From: Salticus scenicus
Lineage: Eukaryota > Arthropoda > Arachnida > Araneae > Salticidae
Assembly: GCA_963930645.1 (NCBI GenBank)
Contig: OZ005656.1
Location: 270,734,993-270,798,992 of the forward strand
Direction: 5' to 3'
Length of the DNA: 64,000 nucleotides
Part shown: positions 21,035 to 32,257 of the stretch, one piece after another
How positions within the stretch are numbered: position 1 is the first letter of the stretch
Layout: every line of letters starts with the position of its first letter
Notes under the pieces: generated by a model
What the model was told of the DNA's origin: nothing
Seen by the model: the letters and a program-made list of their open reading frames with translations, nothing else
Databases searched by the model: none
Translations under genes and position numbers: made by a program

Positions 21035-21197
21035 AATAATTTATCTTTAAGCAATTTTGAGTTATAAAATGTTTTGTGAAAAAATAGATGTTTCGTAAAA
21101 TCTAAAAATATGGATCGCTAATCCGTATTTTGTAAAAATGTTTGTATGGTTCGAAAGATGATTAAATGACCTTTCCAAATATATCAGTTGTTAAGAA
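18998..21197. repeat. Satellite unit 4 (about 2.2 kb)
   Basis: One full sub-repeat (from about 20316), then a stub from about 20535. A ~30-base local duplication lies near 19490-19540 (AGATTTTAATAATATAGGAG twice). An A run of over 30 is near 20999. Confidence 0.85.
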
Positions 21198-22141
21198 ATT
21201 GGTCTGTTATTCTTCGTACAGGGCGTTTAAAAAAAGACGATCGAAAGAAAGAGAAATTTTCGACCCTTTTTAAAACTTTTTTAAAAAATATAAAAAATCC
21301 GTATGTTAAAAAAAAAAAAAAAAAATTATACCATAAGAATTGGTAATAAATGCTCTTCCTCTTGGTACATGTGTATTTTCGATATCTACCAACAGATCGG
21401 CAGCGATGGGTTTACAAACCCACGAAATTTTCGATCGCTGCTTCTTCTTTTAAGGTACGGGGTTCCGGATGAAAATGACGATCACCTGCCATTTTGAATC
21501 GTTTTTTCGTTAGACAAAAGTCGGAGTTTTAATTAATAGCTCCGTAATTAGGGTCCTATCGTTTAGCAAATTAGATAACGTACATCTGCGATAAAATCTC
21601 CGTCCGACGGTACGTGTCCGAAGCCCATGCGGCCATTAGCGGCCAAGCTTTAGCTACTTCAAGCCATTTCTCACAGACAGACAGACAAACACACACACAC
21701 GCGCGCGCGAGCACAGATTTTAATTATATAAGAGATTTTGTGTTTAATATGTAATTTTGCGAGGACATAATTCTCGCTCCTTTTCTTTTTCTTTCTCTCT
21801 CTTTTTTTTTTTTTTTTTTAAATTAAACTATAAGTAAGAATATCAAAAACATGCCTCGCCATCATTCTTTATGCTCTACTGTTAACCTGTTAATTTGAAG
21901 TTTGTTTCAGAAAATATGAAAGCTATAAAAATAGAATAATCTGAACAGCGAAGTGGGGGCTCCAGATAACAGCTTCAGAAAAGGTAAGCTCATTCATTCT
22001 TCAATACTTTAGTTCTGAAATAAATAATTATTTTTCTATTTTGTTTAATTGCACAAATTGTGCTACCGAGTATAAAAATTTTTTATCCCTTATCGCTCAT
22101 ATCTCCTTTCTCAGGGGACATTAAAAAATCGCGCCACGCCT
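21198..22141. repeat. Satellite unit 5, partial
   Basis: Matches the first ~940 bases of the other units and stops at GCGCCACGCCT, before the GC-rich block and sub-repeats. (AC)n then GC dinucleotides are expanded at 21690-21710. Confidence 0.85.
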
Positions 22142-22180
22142 AAGGTGTTCCTTTGCAAATGAAATGTTTTTTTTTTTTCT

Positions 22181-22319
22181 AAAACGTGTAACTTTAGGTT
22201 ACCTTTCGGCTACCGGAAAATTTTAACAGAAAGATTTATTTTATTTTATGATGAAGTAAAAAACAAATTATTACAATTTTTCGGTAGCCAAAAGGTAGTA
22301 AGTTGGAAACTATACGTGT
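22181..22319. mobile_element. Short fold-back (MITE-like) element
   Basis: GTAACTTTAGGTTACCTTTCGGCTACCGGAAAATTTT (arm within 22187-22223) is matched inverted by AATTTTTCGGTAGCCAAAAGGTAGTAAGTT (22275-22304). An AT spacer separates the arms, and outer ACGTGT/ACACGT-type ends are present. Confidence 0.55.
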
Positions 22320-23199
22320 GACGTATTAAAGCAACGGCAATAGGCGTGTCTTACTGTTCAAAATAGGAAAATATGCCGAGCGTTAAGGTTTAAAATACGT
22401 AGAATACCTTTTCAAATCAAAATTAAAACTTTTAATCGAACTTGACTTCTTCGCACTTCCAGATTTGTGAATTTCTTAAGAAAATTCTATGAAGCCTCAC
22501 AGACTTCAGGATATTGATGATATTCATGTGTTTTGTAGTAAAATAATATTTTTTATATCCTTACCAGATGCAATTCATTCATGTGATATCGCTTTAAAAT
22601 CTAAGGCTGTAAAATTTTAACCGTTTGGTAATTTGTTTAATTTCCGTCAATGGTAAGGTAATACTTAAGTAGCCACACCGTCCCAGTGTATACATTTTAA
22701 TTGGTTGTATAAATTTTAATTGGTAGTATACATTTTAATTGGTCGGTTATAGCTGATCACTACAACGAGTCGTCATTACCATTTCTTCGAACAAAACTTT
22801 CAGTTTATTCAATCACAGTACAAAACATTATGAGAGAAAAAAAAAAAATAATAATAAAATAAAAATTGATGGTGGCAAAAATTCATATTAGTTTTTTTAT
22901 GAGTTAATCTTTTATTATTGTTATTATTTATTTATTAGTTATTATTTTTGTGTTTTGGATAATGGTGTAGCGCCCGGGATTGTCTCGGTACTCATGCATG
23001 AGGGATTAAATCTGGAAAGATTTTTATTATTTTTTAAATATAATATCATTTTATGTATGCAACAAGCAGGCTGATAAAATTTTAGTATATAAAATTTATT
23101 GCAAATTTTACTTATACACATAGCGAATTAAAGTGAGAAATTTCTTTTAAATATTCTCTATCACTTTACTTCAGCGTGGTTCATAATATTTGGAATCAT

Positions 23200-23830
23200 T
23201 TTTATTCGAAAAATTCATGACATAAATGGATTAATTCAGAACTTAAACATAATTTCCAACCTTAATTAATCTTTAACTTACTTCACAAAGGATTCGCAGC
23301 ATGTATTTGAATATTTATTACCTGATATTTCTAATTACATAACTCATTTCTTTCAGCGAGTTCCACAACAAGGCAATTTCGTGTGTTTAGCACTCACCAT
23401 TTAGAAGATATAACGAAAGGAAAGAATATCTTTTAACGCGTCTTATTTTCGGTAACAACATCACGTATTTCATTTAGTTGTAATAAGAATCATTAATTTT
23501 ATCCGGGTAATGTTTCTGGTAAAGTATTTTATTAAGAAAACAAGTTGGAATAAGGTGACATGACGTGGACAGCTGATATGTTATTTACAGGACGTGAGAC
23601 GGTTGAGATTTGTTTCATGATTTTGCTAAGCAGTTATAGTTACTTTTAAGTTACACAATAATGGCAATGAAATTTTTCGCAAAGCATCCAATTCTGACGT
23701 TCTTTCCTTTGTAAAAATAATTTTATAAACTTGTTCAATAAAATAATGGCTAATGCATTTAATGATAAAGTCTTAAGTAATGCAATTAAAGAGGCAAACA
23801 ATAACAATTATGTGATATTTTAACATAAAT
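23200..23830. repeat. Dispersed repeat D, copy 1
   Basis: Shares long colinear similarity with 36870-36990 plus 37760-38275. Examples are ATTCAGAACTTAA(A/G)CATAATTTCCAA, the TTTTCGGTA…AACAACA block and TAGTTACTTTTAAGTTACACA. Related but more diverged pieces occur at 25320-25600 and 25915-26170. Non-coding; class unknown. Confidence 0.7.
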
Positions 23831-24594
23831 AAAAGTCATCCTATGTCTTACATCTAATTTTAAACCACAGAACCGATCAAACTGGACACAGTAATTGCTT
23901 ATGATCAGGATTGAAACTGTGGATGTTTGACATTTTTAGCTCATGCGCAATAGGAGGAAATGAGAAAAATTCCTCTTAAAATTCATGTTTTTGTACGCTT
24001 TTTAGAGTAATAATGCAGCTAAAAATTTCAAATTTGATAAAAGGTCTTCTTCTAATGTATACATTTTCCCTAAGTAGAAGTTATTCGAAATTAAAATGCG
24101 GTGAAACTATTAAAATACCCCAAATCCCAAATGAGGTATTATCGTATTTGGAAATATCGTCATTTCTTAGAAATCATTCGATGGGAAATGTGCATTTACA
24201 TAGAGAAAACTGTTACACTTTACTATGATTGTGCGGGGATTTTATTTAATAGCGATAGAATGAGTAGTTAAAAATAGCAATCTTAACTCCAAATTATAAT
24301 GTAATATCAGAAGCCTTTTACATGTTACAGAGAAATATCTTATTCCTCTACATAAAAAAGAGATATTTTTTTTTAAACAACATTTATTTATTTATTTATT
24401 TTTAAGAATGTTGTCATTCTAGGGTTATGTTTTACAAATGAGTTATTTAAATATAACTAACTTGTAGCAAATGATAACTTTTGATATTTGTGAGGTTTAT
24501 CTATAAATATAGTAATTGGAAAATTAAGACTTGTTATTATAAAAATCTTTTATTTAAATACAGTGACCAACGAAGTGGGTTGAGCCAGTTAGTA

Positions 24595-24628
<34 letters not shown>

Positions 24629-24735
24629 AGTGTTTTCAAGATTTGAGAATTGAAGTTATCCACGATTCTCGTAAAAAATACCACTGTTTCTCTGTAAAAG
24701 AAAAATACATTTCATCAAGGATAATAATAATAATA

Positions 24736-24738
24736 CAC

Positions 24739-24771
<33 letters not shown>

Positions 24772-25007
24772 TGTTAAAAGTACAGGAAAAATCTGACAGC
24801 TGGGGTGCCAGTATTTCTCCGTCAAATATACAGGACAAAACTGTACTTTTAACAAAAAACCTGTTTGATTTACAGGATTACTGTGTAAAATATATGTCAG
24901 TGATACAAATTTACGGTTTTAAACTGTATATTTGACAGAGAAACACTGGCACCCCCAACAACCAGATTTTTCCTGTACTTTTAACAGTTTTTTTTTTTTT
25001 TTCAGTG
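24736..25007. mobile_element. Tc1/mariner-like MITE with TA target sites
   Basis: The ends are CACTGTTAAAA…TTTTTCAGTG, flanked by TA on both sides (24734-24735 and 25008-25009). Inside, CTGTTAAAAGTACAGGAAAAA and GGGGTGCCAGT…TCAAATATACAG are repeated inverted as TTTTTCCTGTACTTTTAACAG and ACTGGCACCCC, giving arms of roughly 90 bases interrupted by poly(A)/poly(T) runs. It does not code. TA duplication and CACTG ends suggest Tc1/mariner ancestry. Confidence 0.75.
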
Positions 25008-25009
25008 TA

Positions 25010-26863
25010 CATATATTTAAAAAATATATATATGTTAATATTATTAATTATATTAATAATGTAAAAGTAAAATTGTTCATAATTATAACGAATGAAATAT
25101 GTTTGTTTCATTCATTTTAAAAGAAAAAAAAAAAAAAAAAAAAAACAATTTCTGTACTTCTTCTCCAAGATAACCATATAATATTTAAATAACTACAATT
25201 TATTCAAGATATTCAATAGCTTTTCTTCTTAAAAAGTTTTTGAATGGAAATTATAAGTGATAAATTAAAGGATCTTCATTGATAACTAAAGCTTTATTTT
25301 TAAACATAATGAAATGAAACTTTTCACAGAGCGAGTCCGAATATTTATCACGCCACACTATAATTACGTGGCTCATTTGCTTCAACGATTTTCAGAACAT
25401 GGTAATTTCTTGCGCTTAATACTTGCATATTATTTTTAATAAATAAATAATGTCTCGCAACATGATTGATTTTCTGAACAGTTCACAAAGCCTGAAACTA
25501 ATCAGTAACATAAACACATATACCAGTGTTGCAATGATAAGCATTAAATAGTTTTAAATTTACTTCAGCAAAATGCATTGTTACAACTTTTTATCAGGGA
25601 CAAAATTAATTAATAAATTTATAAAGTCATTGTAATATATAAATATTCGTATTATTAATAAAATTAATAATCTTCAATTTTTTTTTTTTTTTTTTTATAA
25701 ATAAAACAAATAAAACATAGTTAAATATTTTCTATTGCTTAAAATAAACATCGTATTTAAGTAACGAAAATTTATTTACCATGTATTACATTATTTTTTA
25801 TTTATTTATTATTGTTTTTTTTTTTTTAAGAATGGAATTTATAGGCGACGGATTCAACAGTTTTCAATGGAATTAAAATTTCATCTTTTAAACCTCTTAA
25901 ACGCAATTTTTTACAAGGCAAGTCCGAATATTTTTCATCTCAAGATAATATTAAATACCTCGTTTGCTTCAATGCTTTTCATAAAGTGGTGAATTTTCAT
26001 GATTAGTATACCTAATTCATTTTGAATAGTGAAAGAATGTCTCGCTACACCATTACTTTGCTGAACCGTTTACAAAGCTTAAAACTAATTAGTCATATTA
26101 ATATATGTTTCAGCGCCTCCATGACTAATTTTAAACAGCATTACATTTACTTGGGAAAAGTTTATTGGGTAACACTTGAGGAAGAAGAATAGTAATGAAT
26201 GTATATATATGAAATTATAGAAGAAATACCTGTTAATTTTATTATTTATTTTAGCATTTTTTCAAGCTTATTAACATTCTTTTTTATTAGTTGATTATTA
26301 TTAATTAAATTTTACAGACAAAGGAATGAAATACGTTCATTTATTCAGGCATGAGATTCTTCAGCGGATCCGCGATTTTCCGCTTTTATGTAATTTCTGT
26401 TAATTCCGTTTTTTTTCCCTTTGTTGTTTAAATCAAACTCCTATAACGATCAGTGTTCAAACTCTTCACGGAAGACTTTAGGTTCTCAATCTTTCTCCAT
26501 CCAAAATATAAATGTCAATATTCATTTTAAAAGTGCTTTATCAGATTCTATAACATATAAAAGAACAGAATTATTCAATATTTCTCACTCATCTAATTTT
26601 TTTTTTTGTCCTGCTCCCTCCCCCCTTCCCCCCCCCATCTTTATCGCGGATTAAACACTCTGTGGGAAACCGTTTATTTTTGAATATTTATCCATCCACA
26701 ACAAAAATGTCAATATTAATTTTAAACTTACTTTATGATGTTCTAGAACCCATAAAAAATAGAATTGTGTTTAATATTTCTCACTCATGAACCCCCCCCC
26801 CTCCCCCTCCCCCCTTTTCCTATTTTCCACCACCATTCAATGATCAAATGTTGATTGCTAGCT

Positions 26864-26904
<41 letters not shown>

Positions 26905-27720
26905 TGTTTTATTGTGTTGATGTGCATTATTCTTTTAGTTTAATTTGTCCCTTTTAAAATATTTGTATTGGTTTTCCTTGTGCGCTTTATTTTTCATTTG
27001 AAATAAATTTTATGAACATACTTGTATAATTTTTCCCGCGCGTGTTATTTTTCATTTGAAATTAATTTTGTGAACACGCGTGTTTCCTCTTTTTTTAATT
27101 TTCTGCACTCTCATGCCTGTTTATTGCCCGTTACTTTAAATTGTTCATCCCATTTAAATTACTAAATTATATTAAATTTTCTTTCTTGCTTTTTGCAATG
27201 CATTGCCCGTTCCGAAAAGTAAAAAAAAAAAACATGCATTTTTATGCGAAAATTTTTTAATACGTACTTTACAGTTGTAGCCTCTGAGCTTTAACTTACA
27301 TATAAGCATAAATTCATTATTTAGGATAGACAAGAGGCACACCAGACAGAAAAATCCAATCGAAAATATTAGTATTCATCAAATGACGTAGAAAAGTATT
27401 AAAAAGGGTTAATACTTCTAAAAATCTACTTTCATGCATTTCCACTTATATTCCATAGTGACCTAACAATGTACTACAAAGCACAAAACTGGCTAGTAAT
27501 ATTAAGATATATACTACTGTCTCTGTGGTTAACATTAAACACTATTAAATTTACTTCGAAAAATGTATTTGTGTAACAATTCGTCAAAGCGAATGGGAAA
27601 TAATACGTACATAGAAAAAATAACAGCAAAAAGTACTCATGAATGTTATACAGGTTATTCGAAAATCAATTACTCTAACATATTGGTTGTATACACGTAT
27701 AAACAGGACTGCAACAGACG
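25010..27720. other. Non-coding AT-rich stretch with local duplications
   Basis: Two diverged copies related to repeat D (about 25320-25600 and 25915-26170). A ~250-bp tandem duplication at 26440-26640/26690-26830, each copy ending in a C-rich tract. A ~62-bp duplication near 26980-27085 (TTATTTTTCATTTGAAAT(T/A)AATTTT). Long T runs lie at 25679 and 26865. Confidence 0.55.
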
Positions 27721-27723
27721 ACT

Positions 27724-28240
27724 TGGCCATAATGATAAAGAATTTTTCTTTGTGTCCCTGTAAAAAAACTATAAATGCTAGATTCTCCAAAATCTATACA
27801 CATTGAGTAACTGTGACATATAATATGTGTATAATTTTTTGCTCAATTGAATAAGGCGTTTAGATGCTATCACACTTTTAAGATTTTGGTCCCATAGGCC
27901 ATAATGATAAAGAATTTTTCTGTGTGTCCCTGTAAAAAAAACTATAAGTGCTAGATTCATAAAAATCAATAGGGTTCGTGCTACGGTGACTTGCAACATG
28001 CGTACCAACTTACCGCTCATTCGATCAAAGCGTTTAGACGCTGGCGTGTTCACTCATACACATACACACACACACACATACATACACACACATACATACA
28101 TACACACACACATACATATATCATCGTAAAAATAGTGAAGACGGACTCAGGGGACCTCGAAACGTATAGAAATATCAAAATCTCAAATTCGGATTTTTGA
28201 CATGATTACAATGCTTTCCTCACTATAGTGTTCGGAAAGT
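27724..28240 (+). repeat. ACTTTCCGAAC repeat family, copy 1 (5' truncated)
   Basis: Modules with GGCCATAATGATAAAGAATT and GTGTCCCTGTAAAAAAACTATA start near 27724 and 27893 (about 170 apart). A (CA)n tract, GACTCAGGGGACCTCGAAACG, and the terminal ACTATAGTGTTCGGAAAGT ending at 28240 follow. The left terminus is missing. Confidence 0.8.
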
Positions 28241-29430
28241 AAAAAAATCGCCAGTGGCAGCCTTGTATAATCAATCACAAGGCTGCGTAAAAGACAGGTT
28301 CAAAATTTTGGGACATTTTTTAAATTTTCAGAGGAATAAATTCCAAGAAAGAGAAAAATTTTACATTTCTCCTGTATAATATATATATATATTCTGTAAA
28401 TAAAATATAGCCCTTACAGCAATAGCATATAAATGTACGAAAATCTGTATTGTGCCATAAAATTTCCTTAAATTTTAATAAATAGAAATGCTGACTTAAA
28501 CGATTTTTGAAAGCCACGATTAAATTTTTATAAAGGAAATATCTGGTGCCATACATGAATTACAATTGTAAATATAGCGTCAATACACGAACACATTTAG
28601 ATTCAAATTTGTAACTAATATATGAAATAAGGTTTTTTTTTTTTTTTTTTATTCTATAAATTTTTATGATATAAAGCTAAAATTTTGTACTTTATCTAAT
28701 TAGGATACTAGGTGCATTTTCTCACACGACATTTTTTTCATTTGGAGACTGAATAAAAAATTAAATTTTGAAACTGAATCTTCTAAAATTTCAACCGAAA
28801 TTTTAAATATTGCAGCATTTTTTTTAAGCATCTTCTTCGATATTTAAAGATTCAATATCAATGTTATTGGTTTTCGATCACTATGTTGAAAGAATTATTT
28901 TACTTTGAAATTGTTAACGATTAAAATCTTATATAGAAAGTATCGGATCGATCTCTCCCATTTCGACATTATATTTATGTTTATACACTCGTATTTAAAA
29001 TTTGTACCGATATTCTTATGGAAAAAAAAGAAAAGAAGAAGAAAGAAATATTTTCTCATTTTTGTTACAGTAAAAATAATTTCATAGTCCATTTTGATCA
29101 AAATATTTGAGGAATTTGGACATTTTGAGATATTCTGAACGCGGTTTGACCATTTTTAGAAAATGTTTGTACAATCGTACTGTACACTGTGTATAGTACA
29201 ACGTCTACTGCACAACGTACTGTACACTGTGTGCATTTCAGTTTTTTGACTTTTTTATACGCTTTCAAGTGTGAGGAATCCGAAAACGACAAAATTTGTA
29301 TGGTGTCGGTCTGTAGGGTGTCTGTTAGTGTGTTAGTGTGTTAGTCCGTTAGTTTGTTAGTCTGTTTACACGATATCTCACGAACAAATGATTGCAGAGA
29401 GGTTAGATCAGTCTTAAAATATTACTTTCG
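28241..29430. other. Non-coding AT-rich stretch
   Basis: Simple TA and T tracts, with small palindromic ACTGTACACTGTGT duplications near 29178-29232 and a run of GTTAGTNTGTTAGT at 29325-29365. No credible gene. Confidence 0.5.
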
Positions 29431-30480
29431 ATAGTGGCAAGAACCCTATTCATTTGCAACATTCGAATTAAAAAACTTCGTAAGTTATTAGAAATTTACG
29501 ATTTTCTTAACATGGGAGAATAGGACAAAAATTCACTTAAACGTGCATTAAATGGAAACTTTTTACTGTAAAAATGTCAGACCAGTTTTAAAAGATCAGT
29601 TTTGATGCCGGAATGAACATCAGTAACTATAAATAGGCTACTTTGAAAATTTCGCAAGTTATTGGAAATTTACGAATTTCTTAACATGGCAGTATAGGGC
29701 AAAATTTTCCATAAACGTCAATTTTGAGAGATATTTTCATCGTAAAGATGTCAGACTACTTTTGAAATATTATTTAGGACACTGGCATGAATATTAATGA
29801 CTATGAATAAACACCATAAAATGCGATGAACTCGCAACAATTGTTTTGGGTCGAAAAAACACACGACCCTTCATCAGGCGAATAAAGTAAGCACGAGTGC
29901 TGCGGTCAAAGCGGCAACGCACTTGTTGCGAGTTTATTGCATTTTATGGTGTTTATTCAAAGTTTGTAAGTAATAATTTTTACAACGCCAGTTTTGTGGT
30001 GCTTCTTTATTAAAATTAATGACTATGAATTTTCCAATATATAAAGATTTTGTAAGTTATTGGAAATTTACGAATTTCTTAACATGACAGAATAGAGCAA
30101 AATTTCTCATAAACGTCAATCTTGAGGGATATTTTTATCGTAAAGATGTCAGACCACTTTCGAAATATTATTTAGGATACTGGCATGAATATCATAGACT
30201 ACGATTTTTCTAATTTAAAAAATTCGTAAGTTATTTGGAATTTACGATTTACTTAATATGATAGAATAAGGCAAAATTGAGCATAAACTTCCATTTTGAG
30301 GATCATAAATACATTAGACAACTTCAAAATTACACTTATGATATTGGTTTGAACATGATTGAATACAAATATTCTTATAGGAAAATTTCGTAAATTATTC
30401 GTAATTTACGATTTTATCAACATAGCGAAATCGTAATTTTTTCATATAAATATGAATTTTGAGGATTATTGCATTGGAAA
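29430..30480. repeat. Tandem modules of ~185 bp interrupted by a fold-back
   Basis: TTCGTAAGTTATTGGAAATTTACG followed by TTTCTTAACATG(G/A)(C/G)AG recurs near 29480, 29660, 30050, 30215 and 30390, with GTAAAGATGTCAGAC and ATTATTTAGGA(C/T)ACTGGC in between. Divergence increases to the right. The fold-back at 29806-29957 lies inside. Confidence 0.75.
29806..29957 (-). mobile_element. 152-bp fold-back with hammerhead-ribozyme-like core
   Basis: The 35-base arms (AATAAACACCATAAAATGC… and its inverse at 29923-29957) differ at two positions. On the minus strand the interior reads CTGATGA (29871-29877), then a hairpin with perfect stem GGGTCG/CGACCC, then AAAAC. TCGC before and GCGA after could form a stem I. 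That is the order of a type I/III hammerhead as found in Penelope-like retroelements, but G12 is A and an extra A follows CTGATGA, so it is probably inactive. Confidence 0.5.
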
Positions 30481-31442
30481 TAGTAGCATGAAAACTAAAC
30501 AAAGGAATCGACCCTGATAAAATAAATTAATAGGTTAGAATAAGATAAATATATCGAAGTGAACGGTGGATAGCCTATTAGGCGGAGATTTCGTTCTGTC
30601 ACTGTATCAAGCTTTGGTGAAATTCATTTCTTTTAGCATGATTATAATATGTCTCGCACTAGAAATTTATGAGAACATAAATATGATGGGGAACTGAGCA
30701 GAGTCCACCTATGCCAACTAGTTTTAAATGAATAATAGTTTAAATATATTTTAAGTACCACGTGAATTTGTATTGGAAAATATTGGAGAAAGTTTTGTGG
30801 TGGACTACTAATATTTATAGGAAAGAATAGCTAAAATAATGTAGCATGATTGTAAGCGTGTTTGCATAATTGCTGTGAAATTATAAATAGTTGTCCGGTA
30901 ATGATGACAGAACTTTGATTTTCTACGATTCATTCCGTTATGCTAATTTCTTACAATCTTAAATTAGTTTCCATTGTGTGAAAATTTTGAAATAATTTCC
31001 AGTTATTTAATATGTCGCGTTGTTAATTAGTTAGAGAATCGAATTACGAGTTCAGCTTTAATATTGCTTTGTTAATGTAGTAGGGAAATTTCATGGTATG
31101 AGTATTTTAATTTGTCTAAAGTTTTTAATGGATAAGACATAAACTGAAAGCTTCAAAATTTTTAGATAATATTCTGTAAAATATATTACGTACTTAACTT
31201 TTTTTTTTTTTTTTAATTTCATATTTGTTAATAGGAATGCATGAGATAATAATTTCATACCCATGCCGCTTAGCTAAATTCATCCAAATTTGTGATTAAA
31301 GGTTTCTCATTAAGTTTAGTTCTTATTTTTATTTGCATCACAGGAAGACTTTTATAACTGTGAAAACTTTTTTAATGTTATAGAATCCAAGCGAATTAAA
31401 TGTCAATTGTAACAAAAAAAAAATCTGGAGTGACTCTACTCG
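30481..31442. other. Non-coding stretch
   Basis: AT-rich, no ORF or repeat that I recognise. The last 30 bases (AAATCTGGAGTGACTC) are shared with the outer side of the copy at 53350-54360. Confidence 0.45.
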
Positions 31443-32257
31443 ACTTTCCGAACATTGACTCATTAATAGTTTTGTAGATAAAGTAAAGAAAGATGAGTTG
31501 TTAAACAAACAAAAGAGAGAAAACCATAATAGAGTGTTTGAGTATTTTTCTCCATACACGATGTTTTATTTAACGCTACTGAACTTTGAGCCCATAGATC
31601 ATAACGATAAAGAATTTTTCGTTGTGTCCCTGTAAAAACCGATAAATGCTACATTCACCAAAACGCTTAAAGTTAGTGCAACAGTGATTTATAATATTCA
31701 TATAAATTTTCAGCTCAATTGAATAAGACGTTTAGATGCTATCTCACTTTTAAAAATTGGGTCCCATAGGCCATAATGATAAAGAATTTTTCTTTGTGTC
31801 TCTGTAAAAAAACTGTAAGTGCTAGATTCACCAAAATCTATACAGTTGGTGCAACTGTGACCTGTAATATGTGTACAAATTTTTTGCTCAGATTAATAAA
31901 GCGTTAGACGCTATCACACTTTTAAAAATTTGGCCCCATAGGACATAATGATAAGGAATTTTTTCTGGTGTGCCTGTAAAAAAACTATAAGTGCTAGATT
32001 CACCAAAATCAATAGGATTCGTACTATGGTGACTAACAATATACGTGCCATTTTTCAGCTTATTCGAACAAAGCGTTTAGACGCTAGCGTATTTACTCAC
32101 AGACATACACACATACATACACACACACGTACATACATCATCGTAAAAATAGTGAAAATGGACTCAGGGGACCTCGAAACGTATAGAAACATCGAAATCT
32201 TAAATTCGGATTTTTGACATGATTACAATACTTTCCTTACTATAGTGTTCGGAAAGT
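31443..32257 (+). repeat. ACTTTCCGAAC repeat family, copy 2 (both ends)
   Basis: Bounded by ACTTTCCGAACA at 31443-31454 and TGTTCGGAAAGT at 32246-32257, a perfect 12-base inverted pair. Three ~170-bp modules (near 31593, 31765 and 31936) each have CATA(G/A)…ATAAAGAATTTTTC and GTGTC(C/T)CTGTAAAAA. They are followed by a CA-rich tract and GACTCAGGGGACCTCGAAACG. Confidence 0.8.

Larger units (their letters stand above)
11099..22141. repeat. Satellite array of 2.2-3.1 kb units with nested sub-repeats
   Basis: The phrase TGTTATTCTTTCGTACAGGG recurs in register at unit starts near 11099, 14196, 16502, 18998 and 21198, giving four full units and a partial fifth. Unit order is constant. A block with GACGATCGAG, GGTTCCGGATGAAAATGACG and CCATTAGCGGCCGAGC comes first. 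A pyrimidine/AT block with GCACAAATTGTGCTACCGAG follows. Next is a GC-rich block with CTGCCTTCGGCAGCGCAG, then a ~255-bp sub-repeat series. Last come a tail with CTGTTAATGGCGCACA and a poly(A) tract. The array ends abruptly at GCGCCACGCCT, inside a unit. There is no coding sequence. A ribosomal spacer-like architecture was considered, but no rRNA is present. Confidence 0.9.
22142..24733. other. Non-coding stretch with small repeats
   Basis: Contains the hairpin element at 22181-22319, three tandem copies of a ~21-bp TACATTTTAATTGGT(T/A)GTA unit at about 22690-22745, and the dispersed repeat at 23200-23830. A 31-base A run is near 24596. A 71-codon frame at 24013-24228 has no recognisable domain. 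Confidence 0.5.

Noticed and set aside
11099..22141. Ribosomal intergenic spacer
   Set aside because: Two-level repeat structure fits, but no 18S, 5.8S or 28S sequence lies within or beside the array.
24013..24228. 71-codon frame
   Set aside because: No recognisable motif and no repeat or transcript evidence; within chance expectation.
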